This document shows, piece by piece, positions 42,530 through 50,720 of a stretch of DNA of 64,000 nt. Each line of letters starts with the position of its first letter. Position 1 is the stretch's first letter. The notes below the pieces were generated by a model. The model was not told where the DNA came from. It did not search any database and worked only from the letters and a program-made list of their open reading frames with translations. A program made the position numbers and the translations under genes. Source of the DNA: Wolinella sp963540505 (GTDB taxonomy: Bacteria; Campylobacterota; Campylobacteria; Campylobacterales; Helicobacteraceae); assembly GCA_963540505.1 (NCBI GenBank), contig CAUTMV010000005.1, forward strand, positions 1-64,000, read 5' to 3'.

Positions 42530-43834
42530 ATGAAATTAGCAAAAATTAGCCTAGCTGCGATGACGGCACTCGGAGCACTCTCCAGCACAGGCTTTGCCAA
42601 GCCTATAGAAGAGGCGATTAAAGGTGTGGATACCAGCGGATACCTCCGCTACCGCTATGATGGCGATGAGTGGGAAAACAGGGGAGGAGCGAAGAATAGC
42701 ACGCCTAATAGCGAGGCAAAGCATAAATATCGAGCTTTGGCTAATCTGAAAATCCCTGTCGCTACGGGTATGGCGTTTAATCTAGGTGCGCTCTATATTA
42801 ACGAAAATGCCACGGCTAATACGAGCGGATCAAGCACGGGCACGGGTCTAGGTGCAGGCGAAGATGGCGATTTTGGAGTGAGTAGCTACTTCATGAGTTT
42901 CACGCCCGAATCGACTAAAACTACACTAAAAGTCGGGAAACAGCTCCTTGATACGCCCCTCACCGATGCGAGTGATTTTGACCGCGGCACGGGAATCTAC
43001 GCACTAAGTAGCGATATACCCAACTGGACATTCGCATTTGGGGCATTTGATACTTTTGCCCTTGCTGATGTGCATAGATATGGGAGTGATGCGTTGCCAA
43101 ATTCCTCAATTACCGAGGCATTTTATGTCGCAGGCGCGATGGCAAAATATGATGCGCTCTCCGCTGGAGCATGGTATTATCGTGTCAAGAATCTTATGGA
43201 TAGTGCGATCTATGCCAATCTTGATTATGAAATGGGACTGAGCGAGGGTATGGGACTGGGAATCTCCCTTGCCTATGCAAGAAATGAAGTATATCAGAAG
43301 GCTAGTTTATGGCATGCGGGCGCGAAGAGAAACGACCTTTATAAAGCACAGATTGATGTGAATGTCGATCCGATGAGATTTGCCGTGGGATATTTGGGCA
43401 ATAGTGCGGATGGGTATTCTGTCGCTTTTGATTCTAATGCAAAAGGGCTCATCACTCCCATGAATATGGGGCAGCTATGGTGGCAAAATTCCTATACGGG
43501 CATTCGATTCTCTCCATTCTCAGTGAGTGGAATTAAGGTTGAGGGAAATCAAAGAGATGCGCTTAGTGTCCTTTATGCGAATTTCGCATGGGATATTACA
43601 GATAGCGTGAGAGTTTCACTTATCGGTGTAGGCGGCAAAGCAGAGTTTGATCGAGGTAGTGGCATACCAAAATACACACGAGAATTTATCGAAATCACGC
43701 CCATGGCGGAGTATAAGCACACTGAAAATCTTAGCTTCCTCGCCCATCATGCGATGCTTCAAACCAAAGTGGCTAGAATAAGCCTCAAAGAGTATCGAAA
43801 TCGCTTTCGATTCCAAGCTCTCTATCGCTTCTAA
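42530..43834 (+). CDS. Major outer-membrane porin, Campylobacter MOMP family (copy 2)
   Basis: Second MOMP-type porin, 434 residues. The signal peptide (MKLAKISLAAMTALGALSS, cleaved after GFA) and the start KPIEEAIKGVDTSGYLRYRY are close to Campylobacter MOMP. GTGLGAGEDGDFGVSSYFMS and the GKQLLDTPLTDAS block repeat the blocks of copy 1. It ends RNRFRFQALYRF with terminal Phe. It has its own promoter and a strong downstream hairpin, so it appears to be transcribed alone. Confidence 0.93.
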   Translation: MKLAKISLAAMTALGALSSTGFAKPIEEAIKGVDTSGYLRYRYDGDEWENRGGAKNSTPNSEAKHKYRALANLKIPVATGMAFNLGALYINENATANTSGSSTGTGLGAGEDGDFGVSSYFMSFTPESTKTTLKVGKQLLDTPLTDASDFDRGTGIYALSSDIPNWTFAFGAFDTFALADVHRYGSDALPNSSITEAFYVAGAMAKYDALSAGAWYYRVKNLMDSAIYANLDYEMGLSEGMGLGISLAYARNEVYQKASLWHAGAKRNDLYKAQIDVNVDPMRFAVGYLGNSADGYSVAFDSNAKGLITPMNMGQLWWQNSYTGIRFSPFSVSGIKVEGNQRDALSVLYANFAWDITDSVRVSLIGVGGKAEFDRGSGIPKYTREFIEITPMAEYKHTENLSFLAHHAMLQTKVARISLKEYRNRFRFQALYRF

Positions 43835-43843
43835 AACCCTTGC

Positions 43844-43867
43844 GCCCCGGCGGGATTCCCGTGGGGC
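43844..43867 (+). terminator. GC-rich hairpin after second porin
   Basis: GCCCC (43844-43848) pairs with GGGGC (43863-43867). Inside, CGGG pairs with CCCG around ATT. The hairpin sits 10 bases after the porin stop. The inner part contains a GGGAATC copy on the minus strand. No long T-run follows, so efficiency is uncertain. Confidence 0.65.
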
Positions 43868-43897
43868 ACCCGAGCCCCGCTCTTTACATAACTTCGA

Positions 43898-43903
43898 TAT
43901 AAT
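43898..43903 (+). promoter_or_regulatory. Candidate -10 box for maf
   Basis: TATAAT (in CGATATAATC) lies 32 bases before the Maf-family ATG, between the porin terminator and the gene. Confidence 0.5.
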
Positions 43904-43934
43904 CTAGCCCAAAATTTCGCCCAAAAGAGGCTTC

Positions 43935-45932
43935 ATGCAGCTTACCTCGATTCTTGAAAATGGCACTAGAGAGCAGATTACTGATGCGCTAAAAGAGCGT
44001 TTTGTTGGGAATCTTCAGTTTTTTTTCTCTTATAGCGAGCCTCTAGCACGGCGTTTGCAGGAGAAAGCGACGCAATATAATATTTGGCTTGACGAAAAGG
44101 GCGTAAATATTCTTGATATTACGGAGAATCGGCTGCTTTTCCCCGAGATTGAGGGTATGCATGGTTGGCTTAAGAGTGCGCAATATGTCGCTAGCGAGCC
44201 TTTTTCACACCCATCATGGAAATTTTACAGCAACGACATCTCCCCTAGCGATATGGACGAAGCGCAATTCCCCCATACGGGCAAAATGCATAATCGCCTG
44301 CTGCAAGCCTTTTATGCGGAGATTGCAGAGCATTATCCGCAGTGGCAAGAGCAGCCAAACAGGCTCAACATCCCGCATGGATTCCTGCCCTCTGTGACGA
44401 TGTTCGGGCTTTTGGGCGGGCTTCATCTCGAGTGTCTGCGCGAGCGATATGCGCGCATTCATTCGCTCCTCATTTTTGAGGAATCGCTTGACCTTTTCCG
44501 CATTTCATGCCATGTCGTGGATTATCCCGCGCTCTTTTCTCAAGTCTCTAAAAACGCCTGCTATCTTTTCATTGAGAACCTCATGGATCGGAAGTTTGTG
44601 AAGCATTTTTTTGAAGCGCGTCGCATTAGTGCGAATTTTTTGCGCCTTGAGCTTACGCTTTATGATTCTCCCAAAAATGAGAATGTCCGCACCATTATTG
44701 AGGAATCTCATCGTGTCAATGCCCGTGGTTGGGGCACTTTTGAAGATGAGATGATTGGGATTAATAACGCGTTAGAGAATATCAACTATCTTGCGCCCGC
44801 GCAAAAGCACCCTATTTTACTCAAACCTAAGCGAATCAATGCCCCCGTGTGCGTGGTGGGAAATGGTCCGAGCCTAAATGCACTTTTGCCCTTTATCAAA
44901 GAAAATGCGTCGCGTATGATTATCCTGAGTGCGGGCACGGCTCTAAAACCGCTCCTCTCTGCCGGAATTACGCCGGATTTTCAGGTTGAAATCGAGCGAA
45001 TCGACTATCTGCACGAGGTGCTGCAAGCCGCGCCTTTAGGCTCGATTCCCCTTGTAGGCGCGAGTGTGCTTAATCCAAAGGCTCTTGGCTTAAGCGTGGA
45101 ATCCTATCTCTTTCAGCGTGGAGAAAGCTCCGTGAGCAATCTGCATGCGCCAAAATTTATTTTGCAATTTGCCGCGCCTTTTGTGGGAAATGCCGCCTTT
45201 GCACTCGCGGCGTTGTTCGGGAGTGATGTGCTGATTGCTGGGCTTGATTGCGGTTATATCAAGGGTGAGAGCAAACACGCGCAAAACTCCTTCTATGGTG
45301 AGGAAAGCGAGGCGATTCCCGAGGGGTGCTTCAGAGTGCAGGGGAATAGCACGCAGGAGGTCTATTCTGATTCGATTTTTTCGCTCTCTAGGGAGAATAT
45401 CGAATATGCCATTAGTCATTTTAAGCCAAAGAGCGTGCTAAATCTCGGCAGGGGTGCGTATATCAAAGGGGCGAGAGCGACGAGGGTTGAGGAATTTGAG
45501 CTGCGCAAAATCAACAAAGCGCGCGCACTCGCGGAATTCAAATCAGCTTTTTCGCGTCAAAGTGCGAAGCTTTTTGGAGCAGAGCGCGATTTTCACATGA
45601 ATGAGTGGAAAGTCATGGAGAGCGAGCTTTTGAGGTGCTTTAGTCAGGAAATCTGCACCAAAGAGGAGCTTTTTAGGTTTGTTGATGAGCTTTTTGCCCT
45701 TTGGGGGAATCTAACGTGCCACTCCCCTTATCTGGGGATTTTGCTCGGGGGGAGCCTCTCGCACTATTTACAAGCCCTGCTCATTGATGCGTTCCATCTG
45801 CCGGGGAATGATATTTCAACTCTTTTTGAGCGCGCGAGAGATATATTTAGGGACGGTTTTTTGGAGTATTACCGAGAGTATGCGAGTGCGATTGTGAGGC
45901 ACAGACTCAAAAATGGAACAGGTATTGCTTGA
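43935..45932 (+). CDS. Motility accessory factor (Maf) family protein
   Basis: A 665-residue Maf/DUF115 protein. In Campylobacter, Helicobacter and Aeromonas such proteins act in pseudaminic or legionaminic acid transfer to flagellin and are needed for filament assembly. The central domain starts PVCVVGNGPSLNALLPFI and continues with ILSAGTALKPLLSAGITPDF and IAGLDCGYIKGESKHAQNSF, the MAF core. No signal peptide or membrane helix is seen, consistent with a cytoplasmic glycosyltransferase acting before export. Helicobacter pylori HP0114 is a likely relative. The next gene follows by 31 bases. Confidence 0.88.
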   Translation: MQLTSILENGTREQITDALKERFVGNLQFFFSYSEPLARRLQEKATQYNIWLDEKGVNILDITENRLLFPEIEGMHGWLKSAQYVASEPFSHPSWKFYSNDISPSDMDEAQFPHTGKMHNRLLQAFYAEIAEHYPQWQEQPNRLNIPHGFLPSVTMFGLLGGLHLECLRERYARIHSLLIFEESLDLFRISCHVVDYPALFSQVSKNACYLFIENLMDRKFVKHFFEARRISANFLRLELTLYDSPKNENVRTIIEESHRVNARGWGTFEDEMIGINNALENINYLAPAQKHPILLKPKRINAPVCVVGNGPSLNALLPFIKENASRMIILSAGTALKPLLSAGITPDFQVEIERIDYLHEVLQAAPLGSIPLVGASVLNPKALGLSVESYLFQRGESSVSNLHAPKFILQFAAPFVGNAAFALAALFGSDVLIAGLDCGYIKGESKHAQNSFYGEESEAIPEGCFRVQGNSTQEVYSDSIFSLSRENIEYAISHFKPKSVLNLGRGAYIKGARATRVEEFELRKINKARALAEFKSAFSRQSAKLFGAERDFHMNEWKVMESELLRCFSQEICTKEELFRFVDELFALWGNLTCHSPYLGILLGGSLSHYLQALLIDAFHLPGNDISTLFERARDIFRDGFLEYYREYASAIVRHRLKNGTGIA

Positions 45933-45963
45933 GTGTGAGAAATCAGTCTAAAAAGGAATTGCA

Positions 45964-46518
45964 ATGACAAGAAAGTTTTTCTCCTCAGTGGTAGCAGGGA
46001 CGCTTCTCTTAGCGAGTGGCGCGGTGGCTTCAACAAATGATAGCGCGATGAGCGTAACTTCAAATGTGCAGAGTAGCGGTGTGGAGACTTATCCAAACCG
46101 AAACTCCTATAAATCCACGGAATTGCGTGGTAATGAGGTGCAAACCGATGAGGTGGTGATCCCGAATGCGCCGATGATTACACCCTCAAGTATTATTGAG
46201 ATTAGCGCGGTGGGTATGGGGGTCGCGCCTGAGAGCACCATCTCTCCTGCGCAGGCTCTCGCACTAGCCAAACGTGCGGCGATTGTCGATGCGTATCGAC
46301 AAATCGGGGAAAAAATGTATGGTATTCGCGTCAATGCACAAGATACCGTGCGTGATATGGTGCTTAAGAATTCGACCGTCAAAACTAAAGTGCTCGCGGT
46401 CATCAGAAATGCCGAAATCATCGAGACGGTCTATAAAGACGGGCTATGCCAAGTCAGCATGGAGCTAAAGCTTGATGGTAAACGCTGGTATCGAATTCTC
46501 ACGGGTGAAGAGTTCTGA
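45964..46518 (+). CDS. LPP20-fold exported protein (FlgP-like)
   Basis: Exported 184-residue protein with a signal peptide ending near residue 23 (LLLASGAVAS). It has an LPP20-like domain containing LALAKRAAIVDAYRQIGEKM, IRVNAQDTVRDMV and YKDGLCQVSMELKL. This domain is shared by Helicobacter Lpp20 and Campylobacter FlgP, an outer-membrane protein needed for motility. Those relatives are lipoproteins, but no lipobox Cys follows the signal here. Position next to Maf and before a lipoprotein favours a flagellar role like FlgP/FlgQ. This is inference. Confidence 0.7.
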   Translation: MTRKFFSSVVAGTLLLASGAVASTNDSAMSVTSNVQSSGVETYPNRNSYKSTELRGNEVQTDEVVIPNAPMITPSSIIEISAVGMGVAPESTISPAQALALAKRAAIVDAYRQIGEKMYGIRVNAQDTVRDMVLKNSTVKTKVLAVIRNAEIIETVYKDGLCQVSMELKLDGKRWYRILTGEEF

Positions 46519-46529
46519 TTCCTAAGCGA

Positions 46530-47051
46530 TTGCGCGGGGTGCGATGCCTCGCGCTTTTTACTCTTTTCCTTCCGCTTATTTTTAGTGCTTGTGCCCCAAA
46601 AAGCGGCGCACTCTTATCCAGCACACCTAAAATCCTCCTCATTAATGTGCCGCAGTTTAAATTCTACGACTTAGGCTTTGTGAAACATTATGAGAATCGG
46701 CTCTCTTTGGAGGCGCATTCCCTCGCGCAGGCGGGCATTGTCATTGACATTTGGAGTGATTCTATTTGTATCAATGGTGATTGTTTCAGTAAAGAGCGGG
46801 TTAATCGCGAGATTTTTGGCGCGCGCGTGGGCTACAAGACGCTTTTAGAAGAGATTATTCTCGGGCGTGATATATTCCAAGGCAAAGGAAAAAGGCAGAT
46901 GGGCATGGAAGGTGATTCTCACAAGGCGATCCTCCAAGAGATAAAAACCTCAAACTATCATATTTTTTATGAGAGGTCGCAGGGGGGGATTATCTTTCAA
47001 GAGCGAATGCGGAAAATTACTTTTGCGATTAAGGAGATTCCTCGAAAATGA
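46530..47051 (+). CDS. Putative outer-membrane lipoprotein
   Basis: A 173-residue protein with a lipoprotein signal: hydrophobic LALFTLFLPLIF and lipobox FSAC, giving an acylated Cys near residue 21. The mature domain has PKILLINVPQFKFYDLGFV and IWSDSICINGDC; I do not recognise a family. The start is TTG 46530 or GTG 46539. It lies 11 bases after the LPP20-fold gene and may be its partner, as FlgQ is to FlgP. It overlaps nfo by 4 bases. Confidence 0.68.
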   Translation: MRGVRCLALFTLFLPLIFSACAPKSGALLSSTPKILLINVPQFKFYDLGFVKHYENRLSLEAHSLAQAGIVIDIWSDSICINGDCFSKERVNREIFGARVGYKTLLEEIILGRDIFQGKGKRQMGMEGDSHKAILQEIKTSNYHIFYERSQGGIIFQERMRKITFAIKEIPRK

Positions 47052-47902
47052 GAGAGAAATTTATCGGCGCGCATGTGAGTGCGGGCGGCGGTGTGCAAAA
47101 TGCCCCGCTCAATGCGCAGAAAATCGGCGCGAAGGCGTTTGCGCTCTTTACCAAAAATCAGCGTCAGTGGAAAGCAAAAGCACTTAGTCTCGATGAGATT
47201 GAGGGTTTTAGGAATAATCTCGCCCTCGCGGGAATCACCCCGCAGCACGTCCTACCCCATGATAGCTATCTCATTAATCTGGGGCACCCCGATAAAGACG
47301 GGCTGGAGAAGTCGCGCGAGGCGTTTATCGATGAGCTGCAGAGGTGCGGAATGCTCGGGCTTGATCGACTCAATTTCCATCCGGGTAGCCATCTGAAGCA
47401 AATTAGCGAAACTGAATGTTTAAGGCGCGTCGCGGAATCGATTAACATCGCGCTTGATGTTACTGAAGATGTGATTGCTGTGATTGAAAATACCGCGGGG
47501 CAGGGGAGTAATGTCGGCTATGACTTCCGTCATCTAAGCGAGATCATCGATCAAGTCGATGATAAATCGCGCATAGGAGTCTGTATTGATACTTGCCACA
47601 TGTTTAGCGCAGGGTATGATATTCGCACACTTGAGGCATATGAGGAGAGTATGGCGATTTTTGGGCGCGAAGTGGGCTTCACCTACCTTAAAGGTATGCA
47701 CCTTAATGATTCCAAAGCAAAGTTTCAAAGCCATGTAGATCGTCATCATAGCCTAGGCGCGGGCGAGCTGGGGCTCAAGCCCTTTGAATTTATCATGAAT
47801 GATCCGCGCACTGATGGAATCCCGCTTATTTTAGAGACGATTAATGAGAAGCTTTGGGCGCGTGAGATCGAGCTGCTTTACTCGCTAATTAAGGCGGATT
47901 GA
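47048..47902 (+). CDS. nfo: Endonuclease IV
   Basis: AP endonuclease that cuts 5' of abasic sites in base-excision repair, using three zinc ions. The 284 residues begin KFIGAHVSAGGGVQNAP. They include LNFHPGSHL, AVIENTAGQGSNVGYDF, GVCIDTCHMFSAGYD and HLNDSKAKFQSHVDRHHSLG, which hold the metal-binding His, Glu and Asp residues. It overlaps the lipoprotein gene by 4 bases. Confidence 0.96.
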   Translation: MREKFIGAHVSAGGGVQNAPLNAQKIGAKAFALFTKNQRQWKAKALSLDEIEGFRNNLALAGITPQHVLPHDSYLINLGHPDKDGLEKSREAFIDELQRCGMLGLDRLNFHPGSHLKQISETECLRRVAESINIALDVTEDVIAVIENTAGQGSNVGYDFRHLSEIIDQVDDKSRIGVCIDTCHMFSAGYDIRTLEAYEESMAIFGREVGFTYLKGMHLNDSKAKFQSHVDRHHSLGAGELGLKPFEFIMNDPRTDGIPLILETINEKLWAREIELLYSLIKAD

Positions 47903-47917
47903 TAAGGTTTTTATCAA
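47899..47917 (+). promoter_or_regulatory. A/T-rich hairpin between nfo and argF
   Basis: TTGATAA (47899-47905), loop GGTTT, TTATCAA (47911-47917) is a perfect 7-base stem overlapping the nfo stop and lying 59 bases before the argF start. It may act as a weak terminator or as an operator in the argF promoter region. Its 19-bp palindromic form is compatible with an ARG-box-like site, but no ArgR gene is seen here. Confidence 0.35.
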
Positions 47918-47975
47918 CATCTTTGAAGTATATTCACGCCTTATAGCCCTTGTGATTTTTCCTAAGAGGTGGAGT

Positions 47976-48896
47976 TTGAGACACTTTTTGACTTTGAAAG
48001 ATTTTAGTGCCCGAGAGATTTTAGAGATTCTTTCACTTGCAGCGGAGATGAAACACAATCTAAAGCGAGGAATCCGCCCTTTGCTTTTGGAAGGGAAAAT
48101 TTTGGGCATGATTTTTGAGAAGAGCTCCACTCGCACGCGCGTGAGCTTTGAAGTGGGAATCCATCAGCTTGGAGGCAAGGGAATATTCCTCTCTAGTCGC
48201 GATATTCAGCTGGGGCGAGGCGAGGAGATGAAAGATACGGCGCGTGTGCTCTCACGCATGGTCGATATGGTGATGATCCGCACTGCAGGGCATGATCGGC
48301 TCGAGGAGTTTGCGCGCTATTCAAGTGTGCCTGTGATTAACGGACTGAGTGACTCCTACCATCCTGTGCAGCTCATGGCGGACTATATGACGATGATGGA
48401 GCAGGGAAAGGGTAAAAATTCCATTGTAGCGTATATTGGCGATGGCAATAATATGTCCCATTCGTGGCTCATGCTCGCGAGCAAGCTCGGGTTTGAACTA
48501 AGGATCGCCACTCCAAAGGGTTATGAGCCTGATGAGGGGATTTATAATTGCGCGCGTGAGTTTGCTAAGGAGAGCGGCGCAAAGATCACCCTCACAAATG
48601 ATCCAAAGCTCGCCGCAACGGGTGCTGATGTCATCACGACCGATACGTGGGCTTCTATGGGGCAGGAAAATGAGAAAGAGCGGCGCATGCGGGATTTCGC
48701 GGGATTTTGCGTCGATTCCCCGCTCTTGAGTCTCGCAAAGAGTGATGCAATTTTTCTGCATTGCCTGCCGGCTTATCGCGGACAAGAGGTTAGCGAAGAG
48801 GTGCTGGAGGGTGCGCAGAGCCTCATTTTTGATGAGGCGGAGAATCGACTTCATGCCCAGAAAGGAATTATGGTTTGGCTAGAGCAAAACAGATAA
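47976..48896 (+). CDS. argF: Ornithine carbamoyltransferase ArgF
   Basis: Forms citrulline from ornithine and carbamoyl phosphate in arginine synthesis. Motifs present are EKSSTRTRVSFEVG (carbamoyl-phosphate binding), SDSYHPVQLMADYMT, and HCLPAYRGQEVSEEVLEG (ornithine binding). The start is TTG 47976, read RHFLTLKDFS, with AAGAGGTGGAG just upstream, giving 306 residues, the family length; a GTG at 47952 would add 8. The end overlaps the next gene by 22 bases. Confidence 0.94.
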   Translation: MRHFLTLKDFSAREILEILSLAAEMKHNLKRGIRPLLLEGKILGMIFEKSSTRTRVSFEVGIHQLGGKGIFLSSRDIQLGRGEEMKDTARVLSRMVDMVMIRTAGHDRLEEFARYSSVPVINGLSDSYHPVQLMADYMTMMEQGKGKNSIVAYIGDGNNMSHSWLMLASKLGFELRIATPKGYEPDEGIYNCAREFAKESGAKITLTNDPKLAATGADVITTDTWASMGQENEKERRMRDFAGFCVDSPLLSLAKSDAIFLHCLPAYRGQEVSEEVLEGAQSLIFDEAENRLHAQKGIMVWLEQNR

Positions 48897-49348
48897 AACC
48901 CGCGCCCAACATCGATGAGGTCATTCGTGCGTTTCAAAAGGGGCAGAAGCGTAACCGAGCACTTTTGCACCGCTTGGAGGGGAGTGGGGCGATTTTGGAA
49001 TTCATCAAAGGCAAGCTCGGAAGCGAGGAGCTCTGCTATATCAAGGACGCTCAGGCAGGCGATGAATACATGATGGTGCCCGCGCCGCTCATTTTTTCGC
49101 TTTTGCTTGCGCTCAATAATGGCGACAAAGAGCGCGTGAAGCTGCTTCTTGAGCGCGATATTATTCAGCAAATGCCCATTGATTTTGATGATGTGTGGGA
49201 GGTAGCGATTCGCGAGATTGAGGCGCGGGAATCGAGATACGCCGAGGTGGATACGAAGCGTTTGGTGCGCGAGATTAAGCGGCGGCATCCTAATTTGTTC
49301 CTTCAGCTTAGCGATCTTTTCATGCGTAAAGAAGATGTATTGGAGTAG
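48875..49348 (+). CDS. Conserved hypothetical protein between argF and hemN
   Basis: A 157-residue basic, soluble protein of unknown function. It starts at TTG 48875 inside the end of argF. It contains KRNRALLHRLEGSGAILEFI and DTKRLVREIKRRHPNLFLQL. The same slot between argF and hemN is occupied by an uncharacterised gene in Campylobacter jejuni (Cj0993c), which supports a real conserved gene. No motif gives a function. Confidence 0.8.
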   Translation: MARAKQIKPAPNIDEVIRAFQKGQKRNRALLHRLEGSGAILEFIKGKLGSEELCYIKDAQAGDEYMMVPAPLIFSLLLALNNGDKERVKLLLERDIIQQMPIDFDDVWEVAIREIEARESRYAEVDTKRLVREIKRRHPNLFLQLSDLFMRKEDVLE

Positions 49349-50719
49349 ATGATGGTTGATTTTGAGAAGTTTGCCCGCTATTCTAAGGCTGGTCCGCGCT
49401 ACACAAGCTACCCTACGGCAAATGAGTTCAACGAGAATTTTGGCGAGGCGGAGTATCTGGGTGCGCTTGCTAGGAGCGATAGGAGCGTGCCTTTGTCGCT
49501 TTATGTGCATTTGCCTTTTTGCCGCAGTGCCTGTTATTTTTGCGGCTGTAATGTTATCTACACGAGCAAAGAGGATAAAAAAGCGCGCTATATCGGCTAT
49601 TTGGAGAAAGAGCTCACACTTTTAAGGAGTGCGCTTGATACTTCGCGCGCGGTTACGCAGCTTCATTTTGGGGGCGGGACGCCCACTTTTATGGATGATT
49701 CCCAGCTTGCGAGGGTGCTTGGGCTTATTCACGGGACGTTTCCTAATTTTGCGACGGATGCGGAGCTTAGCTGTGAAATCGACCCGCGATTTTTTACAAA
49801 AGCACAGATGAAAGCTCTAAAAGAGGGCGGAATCAATCGTCTCAGCTTTGGCGTGCAGGATTTTGATGGGAATGTGCAAGAGGCGATTCACCGTGCGCAA
49901 AGTGTGCAGCTCGTGGGAGAGGCGGTCGCTTTGGCGCGTGATTTTGGGATCACTTCGATTAATTTTGATTTGATTTATGGGCTTCCTTGTCAAAGTTTTG
50001 AGAGCTTTAAAGCTACACTGGAATCGGTTGTAAAGCTTAACCCCGATCGCTTGGCGATTTTCAACTACGCCCACGTCCCGTGGATGAAAAAAACCATGCG
50101 CAAGATTGATGAGACGACGCTGCCCTCGCCCAAAGAGAAGCTCAAAATTTTGGAGCATGCGATTGGATTCCTCAAAGAGAAGGGGTATGAGATGATTGGC
50201 ATGGATCATTTTGCAAAGCGCGAAGATGAGCTCTTTAGAGCGATTGAGAAGGGCGAGTTGCGCCGCAACTTTCAAGGATACACTACCAAAGGAGGCAGTC
50301 AGACGATAGGAATCGGGCTGACTTCTATCGGCGAGGGGCTGGATTATTATGCGCAAAATCACAAAGAGATGAGCGAATACGAAAGTGCGCTTGATGGCGG
50401 TCATCTGCCCATTTGTAAGGGAATCGCTCTAAGCAAAGAGGATCGCTTGCGCAAGGAGGTCATCATGTCGCTTATGAGTAATTTCAAACTCGCGTATGCA
50501 CCCATTGAGGCGCGTTATGGCATAGATTTTCAGAGCCATTTTGAAGAATCGCTGCAAGAGCTCGGCGAATATGTGGAGGCGGGGCTTGTGGAGCTTAGCG
50601 AGCAGGGCATTAAAGTCTCGCCCACGGGGGCAATGCTGGTTCGTAACATCGCGATGGTGTTTGATACATTTTTGAAAAAGACTCCGCCCTTAGAGCGCAA
50701 ATTCAGTAAGACGGTGTGA
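49349..50719 (+). CDS. hemN: Oxygen-independent coproporphyrinogen III dehydrogenase HemN
   Basis: Radical-SAM enzyme converting coproporphyrinogen III to protoporphyrinogen IX without oxygen. The cluster motif C58-x3-C62-x2-C65 is followed by Gly-Cys67 (FCRSACYFCGC), as in true HemN rather than HemW-like proteins. YTSYPTANEF at the N-terminus and FGGGTPTF are also typical. The 456-residue length is right. It starts directly after the preceding stop and is followed 1 base later by the GlpC-like gene. Confidence 0.95.
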   Translation: MMVDFEKFARYSKAGPRYTSYPTANEFNENFGEAEYLGALARSDRSVPLSLYVHLPFCRSACYFCGCNVIYTSKEDKKARYIGYLEKELTLLRSALDTSRAVTQLHFGGGTPTFMDDSQLARVLGLIHGTFPNFATDAELSCEIDPRFFTKAQMKALKEGGINRLSFGVQDFDGNVQEAIHRAQSVQLVGEAVALARDFGITSINFDLIYGLPCQSFESFKATLESVVKLNPDRLAIFNYAHVPWMKKTMRKIDETTLPSPKEKLKILEHAIGFLKEKGYEMIGMDHFAKREDELFRAIEKGELRRNFQGYTTKGGSQTIGIGLTSIGEGLDYYAQNHKEMSEYESALDGGHLPICKGIALSKEDRLRKEVIMSLMSNFKLAYAPIEARYGIDFQSHFEESLQELGEYVEAGLVELSEQGIKVSPTGAMLVRNIAMVFDTFLKKTPPLERKFSKTV

Positions 50720-50720
50720 A

